Positions 46,926 through 56,087 of a stretch of 64,000 nt of DNA are shown in pieces. Source of the DNA: Flavihumibacter fluvii (lineage in GTDB: Bacteria > Bacteroidota > Bacteroidia > Chitinophagales > Chitinophagaceae); contig NZ_CP092333.1 in the NCBI RefSeq assembly GCF_018595675.2, positions 2,318,001-2,382,000 on the forward strand. The letters run 5' to 3'. The position numbers and the translations under genes are program-made. The notes beneath the pieces were generated by a model, which had not been told where the DNA came from, ran no database searches, and saw only the letters and a program-made list of their open reading frames with translations. The first letter of the stretch is position 1; the number at the start of each line of letters is the position of its first letter.

Positions 46926-49900
46926 TTAAAAACCAATGTTCACACCGAACCGGAATATCCTCGATTGCGGATAGTTCACACCGGTGATATTATTTGTTTC
47001 CGGATCTATGCCGTATGCTTTCATTTGGTCTACCGAAAAGAGGTTAAACCCACTCGCATACACCCGTAAACTGCCGAGGCCCAGCTTTGAAATATTTTCC
47101 TTCGGGAAGGTATAAGAGACTTCCAGGGTCTTCAAACGCAGGAAGGCGGCGGACTTCAGCCAATAGTCTGCGTAAATGCTGTTGTAGGTACTGCTGGAAT
47201 TAAATGCCCTTGGATATTGGGCTTCAGGCCGGTCTTCGGTCCAGCGGCCATCATAAAGCCATTGTGGTGGTGCGATCAGTGAACCCTGCATCTGCGAAAG
47301 GATCATCTGCCTTGCCATGGCTTGTCCGGAGAACAACAGGTTCACGCCAAATCCCTTGTAAGCACCACCGAGAGTGAGGCCATATACAAACTTAGGCGTG
47401 GCGGATTCATATTTGCGCACCATATCATTACTGGTGATGGTACCATTGTCATCCACATCAATGATCTTCAGGTCACCTGGTTTCACACCCGGAAGGTGCA
47501 CTGATTCATCAATTTCCTTTTGGTTATGGTAGATCCCGTCAGTGGTATAGACCAACCAGGAGTCAATGGGATGTCCTTCAGATTTTTGCCATTCCGGAAC
47601 ATTGGCTGATTCATCACGGAAGATCACTTTACTTTTTGCATAGGTCATGTTTGCGCCGATGGAATAACTGAATTCACCGATGTGATCGTTAAACAGCGCA
47701 GAGAAATCGAATCCCCGGTTCTGTGATTTGCCGATATTTTCCGGCGGTAAAGCCATACCGGTATACAACGGGATCGATGCACTTCTTTGTGCCAGGATAT
47801 CCTTCCGCAGGTATTGGAAATAGTCTGCGCTGATATTCAGCCTGCCCTTCAGCAGGGTCATATCAATACCAATATTGCGGGTATCCTGTGTTTCCCAGGT
47901 AATATTGGGATTGGGTGTGCTGGACAATTGCAGCGTGGTGGCCATAGCATAATTGCTACCGAAATAGGTATAGTAGTTCATATTGGTAACGATCTGGTAC
48001 CTGGTAAGGAAAAGGTATTGCGCAACGGCATCATTACCCATCAGTCCCCAGGATGCACGCAGTTTCAGCTGGTCTATAAAATGGATATTGTTGCTGAAGA
48101 ATTTTTCTTCCGAGATCCGCCAGCCGGCTGATACGGCCGGGAAGAATCCCCAGCGTTCGCCGGATGGGAAATTGAAGGACCCATTCTGGCGGAAACTGAA
48201 TTCTACCAGGTACTTGTTATTGTAGTTATAGCCTACCCTGCCGAGATAACTCAGGCGGCCATCCTGCGCGGCCGACCCGGTGCCGATCTGGCCCTCTGCG
48301 CTACCGGTAAAAATCTGGTCTACCTGGCTGCTCAGCAGGTTCTTCCTGAAGGCATAGGTCTGTCCATAATCGGAGGAATTTTGTTCATAGCCTACAAAGG
48401 CCTGTACGCCATGCAATCCAAACTGCCTGTCATACCCGATCTTAAGGAACAGGGTCTGCGCAGTAGTCTTGCGATCGTCCTGCGTTACACTGGTAATAGC
48501 GGTTGATCCATATTGGTTGGAATAAGTATCAGTTGTTTTGTTATAGGAATATGCGTCCCAGGGCTTAGTGAAGATCTTCTGGTTCCTGATGTTAATATCA
48601 AATGCTGCATAACCACTCACGGACAATCCTTTCGTGAGGAAAGGCAGTTGCCAGTCGAAGCCTGCGGTGGGGTTAAGGATATAACTATTGATATCATTAT
48701 ACCCCGGTGCACCTGTGGTTAAGATGACCGGGTTCCTGCCATTCGATACACCAGCACTCAGTGAGCCATTGGGCCAGCGTACCGGGATGAACGGATATAT
48801 GGAACGGGTTTCATGCAGGATGCTGTTCACACCATAGGTAGGATATTCACGCTGTTCAGTACGGGCAGCGATATCCAGGTTCACTTTCAGGTTTTTGGAA
48901 ATCCGCGCATCTATATTGGAGCGGATATTGAATTGTTTATAGTGCTCAATACTGTTGTCGAAATTACTGCCCTGGTCGAGGTACTGCCCACTGAAAAAGT
49001 ATTTTACATTCTCCGATCCGCCGCGCACCGAAAGGGAATGTGCCGTCTGCGGTGCGTTCTTCCGGAATACTTCATTGATCCAGTCGGTACTGGTGTAATT
49101 GGGATCATTTCCTGCTTTGTATTTATCAATCTCCTCCTGGGCATAGGTATTTGGATTGATCTCATTGTAATAGGTCATATATTGCCAGGCATTGACGATG
49201 CCGGGAAGGCGCGTCAATTGCTGCACACCATAGGAGCCGTCGTAATCGATAGTGGGTTTGCCCGACCTCCCCCTTTTAGTGGTTACCAATACTACCCCGT
49301 TGGCGGATCGTACCCCATAAATAGCAGCTGATGCATCTTTCAGCACGGTGATATTTTCGATATCGGCTGGATTGATGCGTGAGAAATCGCGGTCGGGTAT
49401 GCCATCCACTACGAACAATGGACTGGTTCCACCGCCGAATGAATTCATGCCCCTGATGAGGATGGTGGATCCGTCTTCACCCGGCCGGCCCGACCGGTTA
49501 TTGGCGATAACGCCCGGTACACGGCCGGCTATCGCATTGGCAACGTTCACGGATGGACTCTGGATGAGGTCTGCCCCTTTTACAGATGCTACTGCACCAG
49601 TGAGACTGGCTTTTTTCTGCGTCCCATAACCAACCACCACCACTTCATTCAGGGACCGTCCATCGGGTGTAAGTACAATATTGATTTCTTTGTTATTGGA
49701 TGTTTTAATCTCCATCGCTGCGAATCCTGCATAGGAAATAACCAGGGTCGCTTTGTTATTGGTAACACTGATGGAGAACCGGCCATCGTCCCCGGACAGG
49801 GTTCCATTGGATTGGTTTTTTTCAACTACCGAGGCGCCGGGAACCGGTTCGCCCTTTTCGTTACGGATGGTACCCGTAACCTGTTGCTTTTGCTGCTGGG

Positions 49901-49973
49901 CCAGGGCCACAGGCGAAAATAGGATTGCTGTGAGGAGCAGGCAAAGCGCTGCCCTCAAGGAACACTTTCTCAT
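46926..49973 (-). CDS. susC: SusC/RagA-family TonB-linked outer-membrane transporter
   Basis: 1015 residues. After the signal peptide (PVALAQQ) comes a carboxypeptidase-regulatory-like domain (GTIRNEKGEPVPGASVVEKN), the TonB box region SLNEVVVVGYGTQKKA, a plug domain (PGVIANNRSGRPGEDGSTIL in part) and a beta-barrel ending in FGVNIGF. It imports a glycan across the outer membrane with TonB energy. First gene of the operon; the putative promoter and tandem repeat lie about 140-185 bases upstream. Confidence 0.97.
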   Translation of the reverse strand: MRKCSLRAALCLLLTAILFSPVALAQQQKQQVTGTIRNEKGEPVPGASVVEKNQSNGTLSGDDGRFSISVTNNKATLVISYAGFAAMEIKTSNNKEINIVLTPDGRSLNEVVVVGYGTQKKASLTGAVASVKGADLIQSPSVNVANAIAGRVPGVIANNRSGRPGEDGSTILIRGMNSFGGGTSPLFVVDGIPDRDFSRINPADIENITVLKDASAAIYGVRSANGVVLVTTKRGRSGKPTIDYDGSYGVQQLTRLPGIVNAWQYMTYYNEINPNTYAQEEIDKYKAGNDPNYTSTDWINEVFRKNAPQTAHSLSVRGGSENVKYFFSGQYLDQGSNFDNSIEHYKQFNIRSNIDARISKNLKVNLDIAARTEQREYPTYGVNSILHETRSIYPFIPVRWPNGSLSAGVSNGRNPVILTTGAPGYNDINSYILNPTAGFDWQLPFLTKGLSVSGYAAFDINIRNQKIFTKPWDAYSYNKTTDTYSNQYGSTAITSVTQDDRKTTAQTLFLKIGYDRQFGLHGVQAFVGYEQNSSDYGQTYAFRKNLLSSQVDQIFTGSAEGQIGTGSAAQDGRLSYLGRVGYNYNNKYLVEFSFRQNGSFNFPSGERWGFFPAVSAGWRISEEKFFSNNIHFIDQLKLRASWGLMGNDAVAQYLFLTRYQIVTNMNYYTYFGSNYAMATTLQLSSTPNPNITWETQDTRNIGIDMTLLKGRLNISADYFQYLRKDILAQRSASIPLYTGMALPPENIGKSQNRGFDFSALFNDHIGEFSYSIGANMTYAKSKVIFRDESANVPEWQKSEGHPIDSWLVYTTDGIYHNQKEIDESVHLPGVKPGDLKIIDVDDNGTITSNDMVRKYESATPKFVYGLTLGGAYKGFGVNLLFSGQAMARQMILSQMQGSLIAPPQWLYDGRWTEDRPEAQYPRAFNSSSTYNSIYADYWLKSAAFLRLKTLEVSYTFPKENISKLGLGSLRVYASGFNLFSVDQMKAYGIDPETNNITGVNYPQSRIFRFGVNIGF

Positions 49974-50109
49974 AATTTAGTTTTAATGAATTGATGGTGA
50001 TCTTGGTAATGTGGGGCCAGGTATGGTCGGGAAGATCAGCTGGTATCGTTTGGAACGAAGGGGTAATGTCTAAGCATAGCAATCAATTAGTCTGGTGATG
50101 GTTATTGTA

Positions 50110-50129
50110 CTGTTCTAGTCTGTTCTAGT
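50110..50129 (-). repeat. Tandem 10-base repeat at the susC promoter (possible operator)
   Basis: CTGTTCTAGT occurs twice in direct tandem (on the minus strand ACTAGAACAG, twice). The pair starts three bases beyond the -7-like box of the susC promoter, so it covers the expected transcription start. It could be the binding site of the operon's GntR/LacI-type regulator (inference). Confidence 0.5.
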
Positions 50130-50131
50130 TG

Positions 50132-50159
50132 TAAATATATAAAATATTTGATTCCCCAA
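50132..50159 (-). promoter_or_regulatory. Candidate susC promoter
   Basis: On the minus strand: TTG (50157-50159), a 17-base spacer and TATATTTA (50132-50139), which matches TAnnTTTG in seven of eight positions. The spacing is at the short end for Bacteroidota. Confidence 0.4.
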
Positions 50160-50177
50160 TAATTTTTATTGGCGGGG
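50154..50177 (-). terminator. Hairpin downstream of the outer-membrane barrel gene, possible terminator
   Basis: CCCCAATAA pairs with TTATTGG-c-GGGG (one bulged C, loop TTT). On the minus strand it is followed by a T-rich stretch. It lies about 110 bases after the stop of the upstream minus-strand gene and overlaps the -33 region of the susC promoter. Confidence 0.35.
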
Positions 50178-50289
50178 AAATTGCACTTTCAAATTATCGT
50201 TGGAATTGAAAAAGAATACGCTCTTATAATTGTGGAAAATATTTCCTTCCAGGATGCCGACGAATGTGATGATGGGAAGACACCATCAG

Positions 50290-51408
50290 TCAATATTTCG
50301 AACTATTTGAACCGAAGATCAGGTCGATTGAAAAAGCATCACCGCTTAGATTTGTTCCGCCACCCGTGGAGTATTGTATGGCGTTATAACGGGCTTGCAG
50401 ACCAATATAAAAAGAATGCGTAACATAATAATTGAACCGCAATCCGGCATTGGCATTAAAGGACCCAATGGTCACGTGACTGGTATAGTATGGTTCGTAA
50501 TAATAATATTCGTAAGGATCGGGGGCAAAATCAAATCCATCCCAACCAATACCAGCCAGGAGCCCGAAATCATACCTTGCTGTTGAAACCAGGTAATAAT
50601 TGTAATCCAGGCCAATGTATCCCCCGAAATAATAATCGGTTGAATCCAGCTGGCCGCCTCTCTTTACTGCATATGGATTGGCGCTGTGCAAATAACGGAT
50701 CTGCATGGTCAGATCAAGCTGGTGATGCATATCTCTTAAGCCGGCATGAAATCCAAAAGATGGATGGACACCTAAGGTGGAAAGATTACCGGTAGGCAAC
50801 CATACACCCGTGCTTAAAGCCAGATCAAACCTGGGCCCTTTTCGTTCGGCGGCTAACTCATTCTTTAGCATAGCCGCAAATTCAGGATAGTTTGACCGGT
50901 TCTTTTCTATTTCTTTCCGGGGATTGTTAATTTCACCGCTTAACACCCTGCAAATAAATATTTCATTCTTATCCAGCTTTTTCTCTTTCAGTAAAAGCCT
51001 TGCCCAGGCAGCACTGAATTTATAAAATGAATTTTTAGGTGCCTCGGATCGGGCAGGTGAAGGAAAATCACCGGCATATCCGGTTAGCAGATCCAGTGTA
51101 GCACCGTTAGTATCCTGTGATAAGGAAAACTTATCTTCTTCCATGTCAAGCAGCATCCTGGTAATACTTACCTCGGGCATACCATAGCAGGATCTTTCCC
51201 ATATGCCAAGTGCTTTGTCCAGGGAATCAAGTGATTTTTTCCTATACAATCCCGGCAACACATCCATCGCATTCATAAGCATGGTCTGGCAATCCGGATG
51301 GCTCTTCGACATCTGTTCTTCTATGGTTTGGGCATACAAACAACTGGTAACAAAACTTAAATGAAACAGTATTATTATTTTGAGGTACTTAACCACCATT
51401 GCTTTCAT
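50290..51408 (-). CDS. Predicted outer-membrane beta-barrel protein, unknown
   Basis: 372 residues with a signal peptide ending near CLYAQT. The first half is helical and charged, the second half (from about residue 195) shows alternating hydrophobic strands with aromatic ends (LDLALSTGVWLP, YYFGGYIGLDYNYYLV) and a terminal aromatic-containing strand, as in 8- to 12-stranded barrels. A Tyr-rich loop (EYYYYEPYY) is present. Function unknown. Divergent from the iorA gene. Confidence 0.75.
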   Translation of the reverse strand: MKAMVVKYLKIIILFHLSFVTSCLYAQTIEEQMSKSHPDCQTMLMNAMDVLPGLYRKKSLDSLDKALGIWERSCYGMPEVSITRMLLDMEEDKFSLSQDTNGATLDLLTGYAGDFPSPARSEAPKNSFYKFSAAWARLLLKEKKLDKNEIFICRVLSGEINNPRKEIEKNRSNYPEFAAMLKNELAAERKGPRFDLALSTGVWLPTGNLSTLGVHPSFGFHAGLRDMHHQLDLTMQIRYLHSANPYAVKRGGQLDSTDYYFGGYIGLDYNYYLVSTARYDFGLLAGIGWDGFDFAPDPYEYYYYEPYYTSHVTIGSFNANAGLRFNYYVTHSFYIGLQARYNAIQYSTGGGTNLSGDAFSIDLIFGSNSSKY

Positions 51409-51492
51409 ACCTTCAAATTAGCCAACCCAGGCCAGTCGAATAATGACGAAAATCAGGTAAAACCCTAATTGTATCCCCTTACAGCGAAAAGC

Positions 51493-51538
51493 GTGTTTCC
51501 AGCATATTCATATATGGGAATGAATATGCTGGAAACAC
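51493..51538 (+). repeat. Perfect 19-base inverted repeat upstream of the molybdenum hydroxylase genes
   Basis: GTGTTTCCAGCATATTCAT at 51493-51511, eight-base loop ATATGGGA, and the exact reverse complement at 51520-51538, followed by ACTTTTATAT. It lies between the divergent barrel gene and iorA. It may be a leader hairpin/attenuator or an operator. Confidence 0.8.
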
Positions 51539-51576
51539 ACTTTTATATGCTTACATTAGGGGTACAACCCCTATTT

Positions 51577-52032
51577 ATGCCTTCCTACAATTTAAACATC
51601 AACAACAAGACCTACAAAGCCGATGTGGATGCTGATACCCCATTGCTCTGGGTGCTGCGTGACATACTCGATCTCACCGGAACAAAATTTGGCTGTGGTG
51701 TGGGAAGCTGCGGCGCATGCACCATCCTCTTCAATGGGAAGTCTGTGCGCAGCTGCCAGTTGCAGGTCCAGGCCGTTGGTGAGGCTAAGATCACTACAAT
51801 TGAAGGTCTTAGTGAAGATGGTTCACACCCGGTACAAAAAGCCTGGGAGAAAGCCGGGGTACCACAATGCGGCTATTGCCAGTCAGGGCAAATCATGACG
51901 GTTGCCGGCCTGCTCAATACAAATAAGCACCCCACAGAAGAACAGATCAGTACGGCGATGGCAGGCAATCTCTGCAGGTGCGGAACCTACCACCGGATCA
52001 AAGAAGCGATACTGGAAGCAATAGCAAAATAA
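51577..52032 (+). CDS. iorA: [2Fe-2S] subunit of a molybdenum hydroxylase (isoquinoline 1-oxidoreductase alpha type)
   Basis: 151 residues. The plant-type ferredoxin cluster ligands are in GCGVGSCGACTILF with a distal Cys in RSCQLQ; the second cluster ligands are in QCGYCQSGQIM and NLCRCGTYHRI. It relays electrons from the molybdopterin subunit encoded next. The frame is open upstream to 51469, but that part overlaps the inverted repeat; the ATG at 51577 starts with the expected MPSYNLNINN. Confidence 0.94.
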   Translation: MPSYNLNINNKTYKADVDADTPLLWVLRDILDLTGTKFGCGVGSCGACTILFNGKSVRSCQLQVQAVGEAKITTIEGLSEDGSHPVQKAWEKAGVPQCGYCQSGQIMTVAGLLNTNKHPTEEQISTAMAGNLCRCGTYHRIKEAILEAIAK

Positions 52033-52042
52033 AGTCCTCCCC

Positions 52043-52057
52043 CCCCATTGAATGGGG
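52043..52057 (+). repeat. C-tract and short inverted repeat between the two hydroxylase subunits
   Basis: Eight consecutive C at 52039-52046, the last four being part of CCCCATTGAATGGGG, a small self-complementary hairpin. It separates iorA and iorB by 39 bases. Confidence 0.6.
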
Positions 52058-52071
52058 CTTCAAATTTTTAT

Positions 52072-54303
52072 ATGAATACCAAATTGCATAGACGCCATTT
52101 CATCAAACTCAGTTCAGCCGCAGGCGGCAGCCTTATCCTTGGCATGATGCTGCCAATGGCTTGCAAAACAGGCACCAAAGTGGAAGTGGCAGCATGCGAC
52201 CCTTTGCAGCCTATGCCTTACCTGAAAATTGAATCAACCGGCGATATTACCATATATTTTGCCCGCGCAGAAATGGGCCAGGGCGTAAACACCTCGCTGC
52301 CAATGATACTTGCGGAAGAGCTCGACGCCGACTGGGCCAAAGTGAAAACCGACCTGCTGCCATATGGCGTAACAATTGAAAGGGCCGACAAGCCTGCATT
52401 TGGTGGCTACTATACCACCGGCGGGAGCCAAAGCGTATTAACCGACTGGAACGAAATGCGCAGGGTGGGCGCTACTGCGAAAGCTATGCTGGTAAGTGCT
52501 GCCGCAAAAAAATGGAATATTGCGGAATCTGATTGCAGCACAGCCAATAGTGTGGTCACCAATACAAAGTCGAAAGAAACATTAACCTATGCTGAACTCG
52601 TTTGCGATGCCATTAAGCTGCCCGTTCCAAAAGATGTGAAACTTAAAGAGGCCAAAGACTTCACCCTCATAGGAAAGCCTGCCCCAAGGAAAAACCTGGG
52701 TAACATGATCACCGGCAAAACAAAATATGGCATCGATGTAAAAGTTGACGGCATGGTATATGCCGTTGTTGAACGCTGCCCCGTGCTGCAGGGAAAAGTA
52801 AAATCATTTGACGACAGCGCCTGTAAAAATATAAGTGGTTATTTAAAAGCCATACAGTTCGACGGTGCAGGGGCACCCATGCATATACATTCCGGCGTGG
52901 CCATCCTGGCAACAAGTATATGGAGCGCCATGAAAGCCAGAAAGCTGTTGAAAGTGGAATGGGATGAAGCCGGCCATGGTAACGAATCCACAGATGAACT
53001 GTTTAAAACATTTGAATCAAGATCGAAGAACAAACCTGCTATTGAAGTCTTTAAGAAAGGCGATCCGGCTAAAGTGAAAGCAACCGCAGTGAATACCCTG
53101 GAGTCGGCGTTTGCTGCACCCTTCCTTGCCCACGGAACCATGGAACCCATCAATGTCATTGCTCAGGTGCAGAACGGTAAAGCGGAATTTTGGTGCGGTA
53201 ACCAGTTCCCTGAATTTGCCCCTCCTACACTTGCCACTGAACTGGGCATTGACCCCAAAAATATACAGATCAACCTGGCCTATATCGGTGGCGGATTTGG
53301 AAGAAGGCTCTTTTTCGATTATATGCTGGAAGCGGCAAAGATTGCCAGGCAATACGACAAGCCCGTTAAGGTTATCTGGGACAGGGTGGATGATATCCGC
53401 AACGATGCATTCAGGCCTGCCAATTACCACCGTATGAAAGCATCCTGGGACGATACAGGAAAACTTTTGTCCTGGCAGCACCATTATGTTGGCAGCTCTA
53501 TCAACCTGATGCTGGAAGGGCCGGATGCAAAAGTTATCGGGGATATGAATGGCGGTGCTACCGCCGATTTCTGGTACGACATTCCCAATGTAAAAACCGG
53601 GTTCACACATGTTGATTTTAACCTCCAGCGCGGCTGGCTGCGTGCTGTGGAAATCAATATCAATGTTTTTCCTGTTGAATCTTTCATTGACGAATTGGCT
53701 GTAAAACTGAAAAAGGACCCGGTGCAATTCAGGCTGGACCTGCTTTCCACGATGCCAAAGCGCATGACCGAATACCCATTCCAGGATCCGCAGCGCATAG
53801 CCGGCGTGTTGAAACTCGTTGCGGATAAAATAGGTTACGCACAACCCTTACAACCCAACCATTATATAGGTGTGGCCACACACCATTTCTCCTTCTGCCC
53901 TACTTATGTAGCGCATGCTATAGAAATTGAAATGCTTGCCCCTAAGAAATTCAGGATAGTAAAAGTGGTAGCAGCGGTAGACTGTGGCATTGTAGTGAAT
54001 CCCGATGGTTTGCTTAACCAGATGCAGGGAGCCCTTGCCTTCGCGCTTACCCAGGCACTCAAAGGCGAGATCACCATAAAAAATGGCCGCGTTGAACAGG
54101 ATAGTTTTTTTAATTACGAATTGTTGCGCTATCCTGAAATGCCCCCCATTGACGTGCATGTGGTACAAAGCGCAGAACCCTGCGGCGGTATTGGCGAAGT
54201 GGGTATGCCTACTGTTGCCCCTGCCCTATGCAATGCCTTAGCCGCAGCAGGTCAACGGCCTTATCGTTTGCCTTTGAAGAAAGATGGATATGAATGGGTG
54301 TGA
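52072..54303 (+). CDS. iorB: Molybdopterin-binding subunit of a molybdenum hydroxylase (isoquinoline 1-oxidoreductase beta type)
   Basis: 743 residues with a twin-arginine signal (RRHFIKLSS, residues 6-14) and an early Cys in LPMACKTG; the enzyme should be exported folded with its cofactor. The core has AEMGQGVNTSLPMILAEELD, GGGFGRRLFFDYM and the active-site region PCGGIGEVGMPTVAPALCNA with its Glu. It would hydroxylate an aldehyde or N-heterocycle in the periplasm. No membrane cytochrome partner is encoded beside it. The usual substrate family is aldehydes or isoquinolines, but this one is not known. Confidence 0.92.
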   Translation: MNTKLHRRHFIKLSSAAGGSLILGMMLPMACKTGTKVEVAACDPLQPMPYLKIESTGDITIYFARAEMGQGVNTSLPMILAEELDADWAKVKTDLLPYGVTIERADKPAFGGYYTTGGSQSVLTDWNEMRRVGATAKAMLVSAAAKKWNIAESDCSTANSVVTNTKSKETLTYAELVCDAIKLPVPKDVKLKEAKDFTLIGKPAPRKNLGNMITGKTKYGIDVKVDGMVYAVVERCPVLQGKVKSFDDSACKNISGYLKAIQFDGAGAPMHIHSGVAILATSIWSAMKARKLLKVEWDEAGHGNESTDELFKTFESRSKNKPAIEVFKKGDPAKVKATAVNTLESAFAAPFLAHGTMEPINVIAQVQNGKAEFWCGNQFPEFAPPTLATELGIDPKNIQINLAYIGGGFGRRLFFDYMLEAAKIARQYDKPVKVIWDRVDDIRNDAFRPANYHRMKASWDDTGKLLSWQHHYVGSSINLMLEGPDAKVIGDMNGGATADFWYDIPNVKTGFTHVDFNLQRGWLRAVEININVFPVESFIDELAVKLKKDPVQFRLDLLSTMPKRMTEYPFQDPQRIAGVLKLVADKIGYAQPLQPNHYIGVATHHFSFCPTYVAHAIEIEMLAPKKFRIVKVVAAVDCGIVVNPDGLLNQMQGALAFALTQALKGEITIKNGRVEQDSFFNYELLRYPEMPPIDVHVVQSAEPCGGIGEVGMPTVAPALCNALAAAGQRPYRLPLKKDGYEWV

Positions 54304-54456
54304 ATCAACAACAATTCGCGACATAATACGCCGCTATTAGCAAGACTGGTAAAACTGGCTTTAATAAACATCAGTGACTGCGCTGGCTCAGGTACAATAG
54401 TTTAAGGCCTGCAGCAAAATGGGTTGACATAAATCATCGAATCATTGGGAATAGAT

Positions 54457-54464
54457 TAGTTTTG
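54457..54464 (+). promoter_or_regulatory. -7 box TAGTTTTG upstream of the kelch lipoprotein gene
   Basis: A perfect match to TAnnTTTG, about 21 bases before the ATG at 54485. This supports that ATG over the TTG at 54476. No good -33 motif seen. Confidence 0.4.
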
Positions 54465-54484
54465 TGCGTAAATAGTTGCCAATC

Positions 54485-55966
54485 ATGAAATCGGCACTAA
54501 AATTTTCCACTATTGTCCTACTCGCAGCAGCATTGGGCCATATTTCCTGCCAAAAAGAATTTAGTTGCGAAAATTGTAGGGATAATCCAACAGGCAGTAG
54601 TAATAAATCGCCCATTGCTCATGCGGGTGCAGACCAGGCTATATTGTTGCCAGTAGATAGTGTTATTTTAAATGGCAGTGCCTCCACTGATCCGGATAAT
54701 AATATCATTAGTTATGCCTGGATAAATTTATCGGGACCTTCACCATGTAATATCGCAACTGCAAATGCTGTGCAAACAAAAGTTTCTAATCTTGCAGAGG
54801 GTATTTACCAGTTTGAATTAACAGTAACCGATGCGGATAGCTTGTTTTCAAAAGACACCATACAGATTATTGTTTTGAAATTTGTGCCGGCCTGTCCTGA
54901 CAGGCCTTATGTTTATGGGAGACTTGTGCCAATAGGTTCACTTTCTATGAAAGGTGGTCTCTTAGCAAGTGCAACAGCAGGTAACAAGATTTTTTTTGGA
55001 GGAGGCGTAAGGGAAATTTTTTCAGGCGGCATTGGGGAACCTGGATATTCAACAAGAGTGGATATTTATGATATTACAACGAATACATGGTCCATTGCAG
55101 AATTGAGTCAAAGGTCCAGGCAAGGTATGGCTACAGCAGTGGTTGGGAATAAAGTCTTTTTTGCCGGAGGAGGTGACAATGATAATGGAATTGTTACATC
55201 AAGAGTTGACATATTCGATGTCTCTAACAACAGCTGGTCAACGGCTGAATTAAGTCAAGGCAGGGAATATCTTGCTGCCGCAACGATTGGGAATAAAGTT
55301 TTCTTTGCCGGGGGAGGCTCCTGGGACGGTAGGGGTTATACCGGATCCAATGTGGTGGATATTTATGATAACGCGACAAATACCTGGTCAACGGCCGAAT
55401 TAAGTAAATCCAGGTCATATCTCACAGCTACCACAGTAGGGAATAAAGTTTTCTTTGCGGGAGGTGTATCAGGGCTGCCGGGCCCTGATGATGGTTCAAC
55501 GCAAATTGATATTTATGATGCTGCAACTAATTCATGGTCAACATCCAATTTGCAGCAAGGCAAATATTTTATGGCAAGCATTGCAGCCGGAAATAAAATA
55601 TTCTGGGGTAGTGGTGTTTTTAATGAAAATGGTAATTATCAGACATCTGACCAGGTTGAAATAAAAAATATAAATACCGGGGTATCTTCCTTTGCATGCA
55701 TGATTCCAAGATATAATTTTAGTGCTGTGTTAAAAGATGATAATATTGTTTTTTTTACTGGATATTCTCCTAATTCCACACTGGAAGGTGGTAATCATTT
55801 CGAAATCTACAATACCACTTCCGATACCTGGTCAACCGGCGTATTAAATTTGAAATTAAGCGCTGCTGCTATTATTTCTGTAAACAATACCATCTATGTT
55901 GCAGGAGGAATGGAGGATTATAATTCTTCAAAAATGTTCAGCCAGGTGTGGAAACTGGAATTCTAA
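54485..55966 (+). CDS. Kelch-repeat lipoprotein with PKD-like domain
   Basis: 493 residues. Lipobox GHISC. Residues about 45-135 resemble a PKD domain (HAGADQAILLPVDSVILNGS, then ASTDPDNNIISYAW). The rest is a kelch propeller of about six blades, each with VGNKVFFAGGG and a central WSTAELSQ motif. Three of the blades are similar at the DNA level with a period close to 147 bases, so they may recombine. Function unknown, probably surface or periplasmic binding. Confidence 0.88.
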   Translation: MKSALKFSTIVLLAAALGHISCQKEFSCENCRDNPTGSSNKSPIAHAGADQAILLPVDSVILNGSASTDPDNNIISYAWINLSGPSPCNIATANAVQTKVSNLAEGIYQFELTVTDADSLFSKDTIQIIVLKFVPACPDRPYVYGRLVPIGSLSMKGGLLASATAGNKIFFGGGVREIFSGGIGEPGYSTRVDIYDITTNTWSIAELSQRSRQGMATAVVGNKVFFAGGGDNDNGIVTSRVDIFDVSNNSWSTAELSQGREYLAAATIGNKVFFAGGGSWDGRGYTGSNVVDIYDNATNTWSTAELSKSRSYLTATTVGNKVFFAGGVSGLPGPDDGSTQIDIYDAATNSWSTSNLQQGKYFMASIAAGNKIFWGSGVFNENGNYQTSDQVEIKNINTGVSSFACMIPRYNFSAVLKDDNIVFFTGYSPNSTLEGGNHFEIYNTTSDTWSTGVLNLKLSAAAIISVNNTIYVAGGMEDYNSSKMFSQVWKLEF

Positions 55967-56087
55967 AATATTCCCATTAAGAAACACCAGCCAGGCCTGC
56001 AAATCTTCCTCAGCCGGCAGGAAAAAGCAATGAACAGGAAAACAGTCTGACCTAATATTAGTAAATTGGTATACACAAGTCCCCGCC

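Larger units (their letters stand above)
49974..50289. other. susC upstream region, no gene
   Basis: About 316 bases without a convincing gene. It holds a promoter-like motif for the minus strand (50132-50159), a tandem 10-base repeat (50110-50129) and a hairpin (50154-50177). The leader of the susC transcript would be about 150 bases long. Confidence 0.6.

Noticed and set aside
48813-49331. 172-residue open frame on the plus strand
   Set aside because: Opposite susC and without any recognisable domain; a shadow.
53017-53844. 275-residue open frame on the minus strand
   Set aside because: Opposite the conserved molybdopterin-binding subunit, and rich in His/Cys/Phe as expected of a shadow frame; not a real gene.
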